64,000 nucleotides of DNA from Sympetrum striolatum (lineage: Eukaryota > Arthropoda > Insecta > Odonata > Libellulidae). Position numbers and translations under genes: made by a program. Under the pieces are notes generated by a model. That model saw only the letters and a program-made list of their open reading frames with translations. It searched no databases and was not told the origin of the DNA. Positions 32,176 to 44,122 of the stretch are shown one piece after another. The stretch covers positions 1,302,001-1,366,000 of the forward strand of contig CANPUZ010000061.1 in NCBI GenBank assembly GCA_947579665.1, in the 5' to 3' direction. Within the stretch, counting starts at the first letter, position 1, and each line of letters opens with the position of its first letter.

Positions 32176-33435
32176 GGCCAAAAACATGACGTAATGATAA
32201 ATCGTTTCTATATCTCTTGTTTTCAAATTACCTTTCGCGTCACCCCTTATCTGTTTCCCGTAGGGAAAGAATAGCCTCCAGAAAAGATGAAACATTCGGT
32301 CTAATTGCGCAAGGGAATATTCTTATCGGTTGTCAGGTCCCTTAATGAAGGGAACATTCAATCTCTGATTTTTTGAACACTCAAAAATGAACCTGAAAGC
32401 CCAGCATCATAATGGTTACGTTGGAAGATTCGTGGTCGCTTGAATCCAAACTCGAGAGGGCTTAAGAGAGAGTCCTCGAAAAGTAAATTACCAACTTTAT
32501 TCTAATGATTACTTCACTAATAATATTTCCCGAATACTCTAAAATCATCTTTGGCTTAAAATTTCCCTCTGAAACCTTTTTTTTAAAGATATTTTAAAAG
32601 TACATAATATATCAGAAGAATGTTTATTGCGAATCATAATCAGCCATTTTCTGAGAGAAATTAAAAGTGAATACTCAAATGTGCAAGAGTGAAGTAGTTT
32701 GCTTTGCTCAAAGGACAAAACGGAATAAATCCCAGAATACTGACCTTAAAAACAACCCTTTTCATATAACTTTTCTATAATTAGGAAGATTTCAGTACCG
32801 TTCATAACTGTCGCATTATCACAGACTTGCACCAGGCTAATACAATGCTGGATAAAACATAAGTGAAAGATATATTTTCTTCCATCTTGCACCAAAAGAA
32901 GTAGGAACAGTAATTTAATCAGTTACATGATTACAAAATCAAATGTGAATTCGATTCTTGATTGGATGGAAAGGTTCGTACATTTTTAATAAGAGCATTT
33001 CATTAACTTATTTTCAAAATTCTGATACTAAAAAGAAGCAGCCACAAAAATACTTTCTTTGCTAGAGATTCTTGAACGAAACAAGGTAAGGGAATAACGT
33101 AGCCTTTCCTCTTAGTTTATACAATAATAGGAACCTTATAAATTCCTCTCTGTCTCTTTCATTTTGAGGTTAGAAAATATCAACCGCCTAGAATCTCCCA
33201 ACAAATAGTCCAGCTGTCGAAAAGCACAAGAACACACTCAGTAGCGTGGATAGAGAACGTGTAATAGCGAAAGTAGTGCAACGGAAACTGGAGATAAGAA
33301 GCGGGAATAAAGGCGAGAAGATTGCATGGGTTGAACTATTTGCTCAAAGTAGAATGGCACGCGAATAGGATTCTCCCGATCAATCTGCGGGTGCTCGAAG
33401 AGGAGAAAAATCCGACGCGTTTGCCCTCTGTCTTG
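32176..33435. other. Unique AT-rich sequence
   Basis: No coding frame, RNA gene or repeat terminus recognised. Confidence 0.4.
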
Positions 33436-34000
33436 TTAAAGCGAGGCCTCAATAGATCCTCGCTCTAACTTTGCATATTCCTTAGAGGACTTCAGAGGAC
33501 ATTCTTTAGGTATTCTATTTGCCCTCACTGTTCCTGTTGCACCATAATTCCTTCCGCGAAGATATTTCACTAAGTTGTGGCTCGTGAAATAATTATCGAA
33601 ATAGAATCGGAAAGGTAGCTCTTTCTGTTTCAGTTCATCTAGCATTCCAACTAAAGGTGATGCGGCCTTTCCAAATTCTTTTTCGTAGCTTTCCACTTTC
33701 CTGGGATTATTTCTCTGATAAATGTCAACACTTACAAGGCCCCGTTTACTCTGTAGGGACAATTCTTGTCGTCGGTAGCTCAACATCCTCAAAGAGCTTT
33801 CAGCTATCCAAACGCACCTTGGAAGTGAACGTGGAAACTCAGGATAAGGAGTAAAAGGCGCAAATATCGCTCGGTTGTTCGCGGTGGAGAAACGGAAGGC
33901 CAAAACAATACAAATTCTTTCCGAGCTGTCTCAGGTCGCGTGTTCCTCCCTTTTTGCCAGCCATCTTCGGAGTTAACGGTGGTAATCCCTTCCCCCACCA
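33436..34000 (-). pseudogene. piggyBac-like transposase fragment
   Basis: The minus-strand frame contains GLVSVDIYQRNNPRKVESYE, KEFGKAASPLVGMLDEL, ELPFRFYFDNYFTSHNLVKY and LRGRNYGATGTVRANRIPKE then CPLKSSKEYAKLERG. 'FDNYFTS--L--YL---G--ATGT-R-NR-----PLK' is the signature around the second catalytic aspartate of piggyBac transposases (FDN at about 33595-33603). The protein breaks off before the third aspartate, and the upstream 'DEWWGKGLP'-like part (33900-34190) is scrambled by stops and shifts. No TTAA-flanked ends were identified. It is a dead internal fragment. Confidence 0.75.
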
Positions 34001-36060
34001 CTCATCCATTAGCTTCTTTCGCTCCTTTAGAGAAATGGTTCATTTTTACAACCAGACACAACATCTGTCTCTTCCTAATCTCGTCAAGGGTGTACGTCAA
34101 GAGCCCGAAAAGGGTAAATCCATACCTCCGAATACAGCCTAAATCATCGAAAACGACGGAACTAGATATATTTTTGGGGTGTACATAAATGAAATGCAAC
34201 TATATTCAAGTATTTATTTGCTATAGTATCGCAAGTGCAAAAGAAATCCGATAAAATACCGTAGCAGAACGAACTTCCGCGTATTCGCCCCACAACATTT
34301 TAATCATCAGTATAAGCAAAATTTAAATTCACTCTCATTAATGTTGGGATAGTATCACACATAGTAAAAAGTTATAAAGAATTGAAAATATATAACGTTA
34401 GCAATTCTTAAGTAAAACGCTGAGAAGTGGTACCATAAACCCGTTAACCGTAAAATCACAAGTTGAAGTGGTTATTAGAATTGAACGAGAGGAGACCGAG
34501 AATTCAAAGAAACAGAAAAATGTAAGCGATATTATATACTACCTATTACTTCACCTCCCATCCCACTCTATTAACATACGATATGCTACAACGACCATAA
34601 TCCCACACTACTACACACGAAGAAAAATGAAAACCAAAACACGAAACTTACTTGTATTGAGATCCTCTCAAAACTTTATAATTATTCCTATTTCAACTTA
34701 TAAAAATTAATTTTAGATATGATAGAAGAAACCAAAAACAAACAGTTAACACAAGTTGGAACAATTTATGAAATTCATCGACAATAGAAGAATCAGAAAG
34801 CAAAAAGTATTTAAGTTAAGGGAAGAATTTATTATTCAATTAATGGTTTAAGATTGTTTAAGAATTTCAATTAACCAGGCGATAGCATTAGAAGATAATA
34901 AACCGCAAGTCGTTGATCCAGGATAATATAATAAAAAATAATAAAACGAGGTCCAATCATCACCAATTACTTTCTAATTATTATGATTAATTATTGATTA
35001 AAAGGTTAATCGAAATAAAAATGCAGTGTAACGAAGTTATGTTTAGCTGTTGATGAAAGAAGGAATAGTAATAATTATCAGTTGAAAAATAATTATAATT
35101 ATTATGTTAAAAGATAGATCATTATCTAATTTAACACGATAATTAAATACAAAACGCAGATAACAGACAGTTAACTTACAATATAAAGCAGCGTTAATAG
35201 GATAGCTGAGAGGTATTGCAATTATTGGAAATTATTTCATGCGATGGAAATGTTTAATAAATTTAAAATTTAATGTTTTCTCCATATCATATCCTCTTCT
35301 ATTCCGCTAAATCCGCTTATTTTGACTTAATTTGTCAGTCTGATAAAACAAAATGTGGTCTTTTAAGGTGATCCCTAAGCAGTCATCAATCTTCGTCATA
35401 CAAGTTCTACGAGTCTATCGAATTAACAAACTCCAACAACAAAAAGATGAGTACAAACGAAGAGCTTAAGCATGCTACTTTGTTCGCTTTTCGTCTTCTA
35501 CGTTACACCTTGATAAACGGGGAACTTCTTAAACCAATCTAAAAATTAAATTTGACTCGATAAATTTCTAATCTATTTATCGAATCGATTATAAAAATGT
35601 CTCTTTACGTCACATCACATACAGCTTGCTCACCGGATGCTTTAAATCATGTATTTCATACGATTATGCGGACGTTATTTGATGGAAAAGTTTTTTCCGT
35701 TAGTTTATATATACTTCAAAACTAAAGGACTGTAATTGGCTTTGTATTTAAAAATAGTCATATATCTGATATAACCGTTTCATAGCTAATATGATTGAAA
35801 TTCTATAAGAAATATTTAAATTTAAAATTTCTTGGATAACTCCAGCGACGTGTTATTTGGCGAAGGGAGGGATAGCACAGTGGGGAGTTATTTTTCGCGA
35901 AAACTATAATCGAAATGAATGTATTCCACGAAATGTTCACATTTTCCCATCTAAAATACATGAGATATCTCCCAACATAGACGATCTGGATTCAGCTACT
36001 CCTGTTTACGGCGATCGTCATCCCATTGTATTGAGCTCAGTGCGACAAAACCATATCAAA
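34001..36060. other. AT-rich sequence without recognisable feature
   Basis: Very AT-rich from about 34700 to 35300, with simple att/taa motifs. The short open frames here have no protein-like character. Confidence 0.4.
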
Positions 36061-36062
36061 TA

Positions 36063-36522
36063 CAGTCGAACCACGATAACTCGAATCTCAAGGGCTAAAA
36101 AGTTCGAGTTACCGAGGTTTCGAGTAACCTAGAATTCGACTTATCGAGGTTTTCTTAGGATTACCACTACATTTAAATTTAATTTTTGATTAAGACAATC
36201 CAACAAAATCTAGTGACTTATTAAGAATTTTTTGCAATTCTTCCTTAAAAGTGGGGTAATAAATCTGGGGAAATAAAAGAGACAGCTGGTATTAGGAACA
36301 TTTTAATTACGTAAGCTTTTTCGAAGCGGAGGGTTTTTGGAAAATTCGAGTTATGGAGGTCGGGCTACCGAAAATTCGACTTATAAAGGTTTTTACTCCC
36401 AAAACGTCGTCAGGAAAAAAATCAAGTTGTGTACTGTTTTTTCTTCAACTAATCGAGGTTTTATCAAGGGTCGGACATTTTCTTCGAGTTATCGAAATAT
36501 TCCAGTTATCAAGATTCGACTG
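36063..36522. mobile_element. Tigger/pogo-type MITE with TA target duplication
   Basis: CAGTCGAACCACGATAACTC at 36063 pairs with ..TTATCAAGATTCGACTG ending at 36522. TA flanks both ends (36061-36062, 36523-36524). Internal 'cgagttaccgaggtttcgag', 'cgacttatcgaggtttt' and similar phrases are the tandem subterminal motifs typical of Tigger-derived non-autonomous elements. No coding capacity. Confidence 0.75.
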
Positions 36523-36535
36523 TACTTTCTCGCTT

Positions 36536-36672
36536 CGTTAATCATGAAATCGAGGTTTTACGTAAAACCGAGGTCATTTTAGATGTAGAAAGATTGGGAC
36601 CGGCGGAATGGTTCTTAAAACTGCGTTAATTCATAAAATCGAGGTTCGTAAAAAAGGGGTTCTACTGTTTAC
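36536..36672. mobile_element. Second Tigger-like terminus
   Basis: The reverse complement of 36640-36672 begins CAGTAGAACCCC and contains further 'cctcgattttatg' motifs, a recognisable Tigger end. The MITE at 36063-36522 may have inserted into this older element. Its other end was not found. Confidence 0.5.
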
Positions 36673-37070
36673 ATCCGTGCGTTATTCCATCTAAAGAAAG
36701 CCAATGTTCAAAACATTTTTGATTAAAATCTAGGAGAGGCACAGAACAAATAAAAATACCATTTCCAATTTCGTAGGGTTTAACAGGGGTCTGGTTTAAT
36801 AAGATATTAACAACTCCAAATATTTAAACAAAATTTTAGACAATTTAAGATAATATAAAAACAATTTTTGCTAAAGAGTTGTACTAAGCATAGCATATAT
36901 ATGTTAAAATATAAGTAATACTTAAAACGAAATATCACGATTTAAATAGATTTCATAACTACCTTTATTTAAACTTTTTGTGGACAATAGATATTTTATA
37001 AATACATTCTTTACGAAAACGCTCTTATAACAGTAGAAAAACACTCAAATGATCTAATCTCTTTTAGCAT
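36673..37070. other. AT-rich, no feature recognised
   Basis: Nothing seen except poly-A/T tracts. Confidence 0.4.
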
Positions 37071-37349
37071 ATTGGTGTATTTTAGCCTTGCTGTCTTCTA
37101 TTTTTTCTTCTGCGATTCCCAGGATTTTATACATGGCAATTTCGTTTTTCCTATTTATGTTTTGTAACCGAGTAAATCTTTAACCTTGTTGTAAACCTTG
37201 TTGTAGTTAAATCTGGATTCAATTTGGCTGAAATCGGGTAAATTGGATAAATACTGCTTCTGGTCTTCGTCAAGTATAGCCCGTCCTTCGTCCTCAGTCA
37301 TGACTTCTTGTCAGAGCTCGCTGTATTTCCTGAGAAAGAATTGATGCAT
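37071..37349 (-). pseudogene. Unidentified broken coding remnant
   Basis: The minus strand reads MHQFFLRKYSEL, stop, QEVMTEDEGRAILDEDQKQ, then YLSNLPDFSQIESRFNYNKV and YNKVKDLLGYK. After a frameshift it reads NRKNEIAMYKILGIAEEKIE DSKAKIHQYAKR. The charged, protein-like composition over about 90 residues suggests former coding sequence, but I recognise no family. The first part (37294-37349) recurs at 41263-41317 with the stop replaced by a cysteine codon (SEFCQEVMTE), so the sequence belongs to a repeated element. Confidence 0.35.
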
Positions 37350-38613
37350 GATAAACCCCGATAACCACGCAAGTCTTACAGATATACTGCTAGTCATGCA
37401 TTTACTTGATAAATTCAGCGAGAACATCGCAAACCCACAAATATGGCTCCTAAGATGATGCTTTTGGTAGCAGAGTAGGCCTAGAGCCGACATCGATATC
37501 AAAGAGACGAGTGTTTCCTCGCACTGTATTCAACGCGTGCACTTCTTGAGCCTATCCTTTAGTAAGATGACTCACGCCATAAGATAAGATTCCCCATGAG
37601 AAAAATTCCCAAGTGCCGATTTCTTTACGCCTCGAAAAAAGTATAAATATAAAGGAACATTCTAGAATTCGAAACTTGCACCCTTAAAACAAAGATTAAG
37701 ATTACGTTTGAGAAACAAACAGATTGATAAAACGCTCAGCTTTTGCATGTGACTGTTTTAAGGGTGTGGATGCAAAGCTAGGCTCGTGAGTAGTGCTTTT
37801 GAGGAATTCACAGTGAACAGATCGAAGGAGAGTAGTTTGGATTTCGTAAGGTACAGATGGACACCCGAAAATGTTTTCACAGTCCGAAAATATAGACCGA
37901 GGCCGCTATCGAAAAAAACGTAATTGAATGGCTATGTGGTTTTTTTGTGAAACAACCATTATTAGATGCATAAATTAGGATTGTCTTATTTTAGGGCTGT
38001 TAACGGAGAGCACATCTCAAGATGAGTTTAGCGACAATTGCAAAGTTACTTGTTCCTTTATTAAGCATTTTGGATGATTAAAATTCTGCACAGTAGACTC
38101 TTCATTACTCGGGATGATAGAAAATATAGGTACTGATCTTTATTTTATGATTGCCTGTTAATGTGATGTATATTTACGAAAATTATTCGATAACCGAATT
38201 TCCGTAGATATTTGGAAAAGTGTTGGAGCAATACAAGATGCCAGTAAATATTAATTTGCGATTATATTGTTAATAATATACCATTTTGGAAGCAAATCAG
38301 TCAGCTGAAAGGTATTGTGCGCGTAAGTTACGCACATATTTATCGGAACTGTGACATGATGGCGCGAAATAAATTTTATAAACTGTTAAAACTGTGACTT
38401 AAATTCTTCAGCTTCATTTTTGATGCAGCCGATTGTTTATCTAGTGATTTAATCCCACGAATCTCATGACTTATCCTTTGAACCACTTGGCCATGCAATA
38501 CCCATTCAAAATATCAATTCCTGGAAAATTGTGTTTTCTCTGAACACTCAGTGCGTAAGACTGGGTTTGCATCAGCTCTCTGCTGGTTAAACGATCTATT
38601 ATGTAGTGTAATT
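37350..38613. other. No gene recognised
   Basis: A 12-bp inverted pair, cacccttaaaac (37679) and gttttaagggtg (37755), encloses about 88 bp and could be a tiny MITE. Otherwise nothing was seen. Confidence 0.4.
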
Positions 38614-38760
38614 AATTGCAGGCTCCTGGATAGTCATGTGGACAGCGCGTTTGCCTTTGGTGAAAGCGGTCCCGGGTTCGAATCCCGGTGGGAGCCAATG
38701 TGCGAAATGACCTAAGCTGTCGAAGCACTTTTAACAACACTACTACTAATTGCAAGTTGA
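38614..38760 (+). repeat. tRNA-derived SINE, plus-strand copy
   Basis: The head 38621-38697 folds as a tRNA. The acceptor GGCTCCTG pairs with TGGGAGCC, and the T-arm CCGGG-TTCGAAT-CCCGG is perfect. The A-box-like tagtcatgtgg and the perfect B box GGTTCGAATCC are present. My best anticodon reading is TTG (Gln-type), but the anticodon stem has a mismatch. The following 'gcgaaatgacctaag.tgtc.aagcactttt' tail is shared with the minus-strand copy at 54660-54814, which marks it as a SINE rather than a lone tRNA gene. It could still be a functional tRNA with family pseudogenes. Confidence 0.65.
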
Positions 38761-39059
38761 CGTCTTCATTTTTTTCACCTTGGTATGTGACTTTAATACT
38801 GCAAGTTCAATTATTATATCAACTATAATCAAGAGTCTGCTGTATTTTTTTAATGTAGCCGAATTTCTAATGCTCGGTATGTGACGCATTCAGTTGAATA
38901 CTTAGCTAATACTACATAAATAACGAAGTCAGGCTTAATTGTAAGCCTACCAGAAAATTTCATCTGATATGTTTCTTATATAAACCTTGTGGAATAAGCT
39001 GTATATATACTTCATATTTTTGTACATTGATGGTGTTTTCTGGGCAGGCGACATTTCAA

Positions 39060-39551
39060 TAAAATTCCAAAATCTGCTGATGATATAGTCAAATAACGAA
39101 AGATATTCAAATAAGCATGGGAACGCTAATGTGGAAGAACTAATGAGTGGATGTTACGTTTAATCTCGCTTGCCAAATAACCGTAACTATTTTTTCCTTC
39201 CCACGCTTTGCAACCTCTTGGAAGAAGTTTAGATCTACAACTAAAAAACTTCAACATAGAAAAAAATGAGTTTTTAATAGATATTGGACGTATCCAAACC
39301 AGAAATCCAAACAACACTCATGATAAGTTTCCAATTGTTCGCCTATGTAAACTATTATCTTGAAAAGGGTAATAAGTTGGCCATATAAGGGTTAAACTCC
39401 TCTAGTTTTCAATGCATTTAGTTTTTCAAAGATTTGACACATATTTTAGTAAGTAGCGGGCATGAATATACTAGCCTCTGTAAGGTATGCAGTTTTTCGT
39501 ATTATCCGCAGCCTTGGACCCTCCCATTGGCAAATCCTTGCTGCGCCACTG
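39060..39551 (-). mobile_element. hAT fragment related to 4690-5172
   Basis: 'agatattcaaataagcatgg', 'tagatattggac' and 'gtttccaatt.ttcgc.tatg' phrases follow 4690-4980 in order. It ends ..CCTTGCTGCGCCACTG at 39551. It is non-coding and carries no transposase core. Confidence 0.55.
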
Positions 39552-41262
39552 GTTTATATGTAATTGGTAAAAAAAGATGAAAGGAGATTTTTCAGTATTT
39601 GGAAATAGAGCGTCGAAAAAATAATCAACCCAGTATATAAGTTCTTCCTTTAGTATTCAAAGAAATCCTCCGTATTTCATTCATTCCGATATTCATCAGG
39701 AATGACAAATTCTTACGTCTCCACATTCGTATTCCGCGAGGATATAATAATATAATGGGGAAATTTGCCAGTCACAACGCTGAATTCGTAAATAACCGCA
39801 ATAAACTACTTATGAAAATTAGTATCTTTTAAGAATCGAGCAATTCGATACAAATTAATTTTAATAACAGAGCCAATGACTTCAATGAAATTAATATATA
39901 AAAAAAAAGGACTTTATAAAATTTCTCTGGAAAAGGCATCGCTTAAATTGGGGAAGGAAATGGAAACATATGTTCGTTGTTGACATATTTCTATTGTCTA
40001 TTTAAGCATGATAATATTTAAGGGGGTCACTCTATGTAAAGCCTAAAAAAGGGGTTTTTTTGTAAGTTTTTATATGAGGGGAAAAAGGGCATACCAAATT
40101 TATGTTCATGTTTTATTGTTCACTACTTTTGAACAATATATTTAAAAAAGAAAACATTGAAGTATTCTTCAAAATAGCGGAGTTATCCACGATATAGTGA
40201 ACTAAGTCGCCGCTGGAGTCATCTGATTGCGGGCATGATATCGTCCGCAATTCTCAACTGAAACACACAGTGATTTTTTATATTTAATCTATACACTTTT
40301 TTTTACGAACCTAACTTACCGCATAAAACTCGAAAATATATGTTTCGTTTCACTGCTTAAAGATAAAAATCAATTTTTCACAAAAAATTGTCGATATTTT
40401 AGTCAATAAACATTATGAAAATTGATAAAGTCACTGATAAGGGAGGTTCATATAGAATAGTTTTTAATAATCTTCAAAATTGTAGTAAAGCCTCTTCGGT
40501 ATGTCGAATATTTTTTTGTAATCGTGCCCGCCAATTGCAAAAACATGGTTTCCAGAGAAAACGCTTTAAAGTTTCGACATAACGGAATTTCAAAATTACG
40601 CTATTTACAATAATACAATTCTAATCAGCTACTCCGGGACCATATAGTTAACCCTCTGCTTGCTCAAAAGCCTCGCCCTTGGGAAGTCTCTCTGCCCTAC
40701 GAGCGGTGCGATGTGCAAATGTGTGTTCTAATTCATAATTGGGGCTCAATGCAGTAAAGGTTGTCAAAAGGACGAATCTGTTCTTACAGCCAAATGCACT
40801 GCAATTGGTCATATTGAAGGCAGAAACAAGCCCCTGCTTATTTACCTATTTAACCTTTAGAAACGCGAAAATAACAAAATTACTTCGTGTTACACATTGC
40901 TCAAACTACATTTTGTGTTCCAAAACTTTCGAATTACTCGATCAAACCTTGATAACTCTGTATCAAAGCTGCAAAATAACGAAAAAACAATGTAATAGTA
41001 TAGGGATTCACTTTTGGTCGCTAGAGGGAGATAGGATAAGCTACCCCTGTGGGTGTGATCCTCTTTTGTGCTGCTACTCCGTCGATTTTCGCGATGCGAT
41101 TGTCGTCAGTGTTTTCGGCGAAGATCTCGATGGACCGGAACACAAGTCCATAAGGCCGCCAAAAATGTTTATACCTTCTCGTCCTATCCCGAGTTAACGC
41201 ATGACGAACACTAATCTACGATTTATTTCGTAACTTTTTCGTCGATCGCGTAGGCACTCAGC
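39552..41262. other. Intergenic with a repeat terminus at 40021
   Basis: 'aagggggtcactctatgtaa' at 40019 resembles 'aagggggtcactccatgtga' at 50328, perhaps a shared repeat end. 41173-41231 is the reverse complement of 51818-51875 (cgtagatta.tgttcgtcatg..). No gene was recognised. Confidence 0.4.
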
Positions 41263-41462
41263 TCAGTCATGACTTCTTGGCAGAACTCGCTGTATTTTCT
41301 GAGAAAGAATTGATGCATTTGAATTTATTTAGAATCATAGCCTTAACACTAGAAGGACGGTCATGTTGACCCTTATCAGAGTTTACCTTTTTCGTTGCAT
41401 TATAACAGGTAAACATGACGAAGACTCGAACGACTCGTGCGGGTAAAGGTAACATCCTAGAT

Positions 41463-41770
41463 TTACCACCCACCCACAATTGATAACTAATCTTGATATA
41501 GTTGAGGGTATTTCAGACCATGACGTCATAATGGCGGGGATGAAGGCAGTAGCGGTTAAATCTCTTAAGCCACAGAGGCAAGTATATGTAATTCGCAAAG
41601 CTAATTTTTCGGAGTTTAAGGTTAATAATAATATAATCATCTGCAAGGATGATTTTTTCTGCTTCTTGGGTGCAAATAATGTAAATGATAGTTGGATAGA
41701 GCTTCTCCGGATAAGCAAAGAAGGTTTAATTAAATTCGCTCCTACTAAGAGCGTGCGTGAGCGTAAATAG
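41463..41770 (+). pseudogene. Endonuclease C-terminal fragment of a non-LTR retrotransposon
   Basis: Reads ITNLDIVEGISDHDVIMAGM and KSLKPQRQVYVIRKANFSEF then DSWIELLRISKEGLIKFAPT. 'GISDHD-I' is the terminal SDH motif of the APE endonuclease, and the following 'R--Y-Y-KANF' is the usual linker towards RT in CR1/L2/Jockey-type ORF2. The frame ends at 41768-41770. The RT part resumes at 42250 after a 470-bp interruption. Confidence 0.65.
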
Positions 41771-41789
41771 CCACGGTGGACGAAACCTA

Positions 41790-42140
41790 AATAACGAGCA
41801 TAAAATACGAGTAAAATGTAGCTTGCATACTGCAAGCATATTGTAAACATAAATTTAAAGTCGACATCATATAGAGAGGGTCCTCAAAAGAAAAAAAATT
41901 AAAATATTCTTGAAATTCGCTGCAATTTAATCGTCTGGCATCGAACCCGGGTCTTCCTGGTCATACTTACTATGCATCACAACAGAAGATCACCATCTCT
42001 AACTACGTGTGAAAATTCAAGCAAAAATATTTGCTGCAACTGCCTCAAACGACGCCCTACTTTTCACATACATTCCTTATGTGAGAAATTGTAATGAGCT
42101 CTCGCATCGAACCCAGGAACAGCATGGTCTTATCTAAATT
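41790..42140. repeat. Dispersed repeat, copy 2, inserted between endonuclease and RT remnants
   Basis: 'cgagtaaaatgtagcttgca', 'aaagtcgacatcatatagag' and 'ctggcatcgaacccgggtct' follow 2769-2930 in the same order and orientation. It separates two parts of the retroelement relic, which suggests a later insertion. Confidence 0.45.
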
Positions 42141-42249
42141 TTTTCTAAAAACCGAGTCCTAATATACATCTTCTATCTAAGCAAGAACTCCCTATCATTT
42201 CGGTAAGTGCACGAATGAAATAATGCATGCAATGAAAAGCATGCGGAGA

Positions 42250-44020
42250 GAACGATGAACTCGAAGAACAAAAATATAGAGAAGTGCGAAAGCTAATTAA
42301 GGAAGAAGCACGAAAAGAATACCAGGAATATAGATCTCAAACCCCATTAGAATCATTAGGTGGCGATCAGAAAGAATGTTGGTCATACGTGCGTGAGAAC
42401 CGTGAAGGTCATTTTTCTGTGCCTAGCCTCACAAACGATGAGGGAAATACGGTAAATAAATCAGAGGATAAAGCTAACTTACTTAACGGGCACTACCAGA
42501 AATGTTTCACTGCAGACAATGTTAAAGTTAAGGATTTTACCTCGCGCATTGATTCAGAGATGCGTCCCATCCAGATATCGGTTGATTGAATTGGAAATTT
42601 ATTGCGAGAGATTGATAGGAAAAAGGCGCCAGGACCGGAAGGTATTCGCGCTCTTGTAATTAAAACTTTAGTCGATGAAATTGCTCCGTCGTGGAAAAAA
42701 GCTAATATCACTCCGGTGCCTAAGAAAGGCCGTGCGTCAAAACCAGATGATTATAGGACTATTTTATTAACATTTTTGTAAGATAATGGAGCATATTATA
42801 TCGAGCTCTATCGCTTTCTTTCCGAAAAGGGAGGAATCAGTCAGAGCCAGCACGGATTCCGGAAAGGGAGGTCTTGTGAGACCCAGTTAGCGCTTTTTAT
42901 GAATGACGTATCTAAAGCAGCAGACGGCGGTGTTAGATCAGACGCAGTTCTCCTAGATTTCAGGAAAGCTTTCGACACGGTTTCTCACGAAAAGCTCATC
43001 CAAAAGCTGAGTGCCTAGGCGATCGACCAAAAAAAGTTATCAGATGGACCAAATCTATTCTAGAAAACAGATCTCAGCGAGTTGCGTTAGACGGAATTTC
43101 ATCCGACGAAATAAGCATCTCATCAGGGCAGTGTTTTTGATCATATTTTATTTCTTATTTACACTAACGAGCTCGTAGATAACGTAAAGAGTAAGGTTAG
43201 ATTATTTGCCGATGATACCCTCATATACAGAGAGATTTTGACAGAAAACGATGGTAATGTTCTTCAAAACGACCTGGACGTAATATCAGGATGGTGTAAA
43301 GATTGGCAGCTGGATTCAAATATAAATAAAATTGGATAGCTGGATTCAAATATAAATGCGTTGCCATGAGTTTTACGCGCTCAACAAATATAATTCCCGC
43401 GCCGTACCAAATTTCAGGGCATCTATTAGAGTTATTGCACGACAAAAAATACCTAGGAGTCACGTTTAGCAGGAACTTATCTCTTAAAGATCGTATAAGA
43501 GATGCGATAGGAAAAGCGAATAGAATGCAAAGATTAACTGGTAGAACGTAGAGAGGATGCTCATCGAGAGTCAAAGAAATAGCTTCTCTTATTCGTCCGT
43601 CTAGAATAGTGCTGTGCGGTTTGGGACCCACACGAAGAAGGTTTAGTCTCAGAAATAGAGATGGTCCAGCGTAGAGTCGTTTGCGGGGATTTCAGGTTTG
43701 ATAGCAGCGGCAATGATAGAGTCCCTCGGTTGGAATTCACTACAAATGAGAAGATGTGAATATCGTCGGAAGCTTTTCGAAAGTTCATTCGTTCAGAATT
43801 TACAGACGAAGTAAGTGAAATGTTAGTAAGGAGCGATCTCCGAGAGGCGTCGACGAAGCGTTATAGGGAAGTAATCGCAGGGGCGGATAATTGCTTTTGG
43901 TCGTTTTTTCCCCAGGCTATTAGAGATTCTAATAGGGATGAATGAATAATGGTGGTGTATTACACCCCATGCCATGCTTCTGGAGGCTCGCAGGGTACAT
44001 ATCTAAATCCAAATAGAACA
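42250..44020 (+). pseudogene. Reverse transcriptase relic of a CR1/L2/Jockey-like retrotransposon
   Basis: After a linker (WSYVRENREGHFSVPSLTND) the plus strand gives LLREIDRKKAPGPEGIRALV, WKKANITPVPKKGRASKPDD, SQSQHGFRKGRSCETQLALF, AVLLDFRKAFDTVSHEKLIQ (block A), a degraded block B (SSGQ-VFDHILFLIYTNEL), then VRLFADDTLIYREI (block C, FADD) and KYLGVTFSRNLSLKDRIRDA. At least four stops or frameshifts are visible (about 42587, 42780, 43018 and 43110). The block 'ILFLIYTNEL...LFADDT' fits the CR1/L2/Jockey grouping. A 3' tail typical of a finished ORF is reached near 43945. Dead copy. Confidence 0.75.
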
Positions 44021-44047
44021 TTTTTAACGTTGACAGAGGTTACTTAC

Positions 44048-44122
44048 CTCATTGTTTCCTGATAATCGGCTCTTCTTCGTTCAAAGGTTTCTTTCCATTC
44101 ATTAGCTTCATCTTCAAGATAC
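44048..44122 (-). CDS. Candidate host-gene internal exon encoding a charged helix
   Basis: A 75-bp open segment on the minus strand has an acceptor with pyrimidine tract (ccctcttttag|G) and a perfect donor (ATGAG|gtaagt). It encodes YLEDEANEWKETFERRRADY then QETM, with one base at the start and two at the end completing split codons, so the exon is phase-symmetric. The composition (E, D, R, K with spaced hydrophobics) is that of an alpha-helical coiled coil. Neither neighbouring exons nor the gene could be identified in the window. It lies just beyond a retroelement relic in otherwise non-coding DNA, as expected for a long-intron gene. Confidence 0.45.

Noticed and set aside
38621..38697. Simple functional tRNA gene
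   Set aside because: Not excluded, but an anticodon-stem mismatch and a tail shared with the decayed minus-strand copy favour a SINE head.
40739..41197. 152-codon plus-strand open frame
   Set aside because: No recognisable block, no splice or promoter context, and its 3' part overlaps a repeat shared with 51818-51875.
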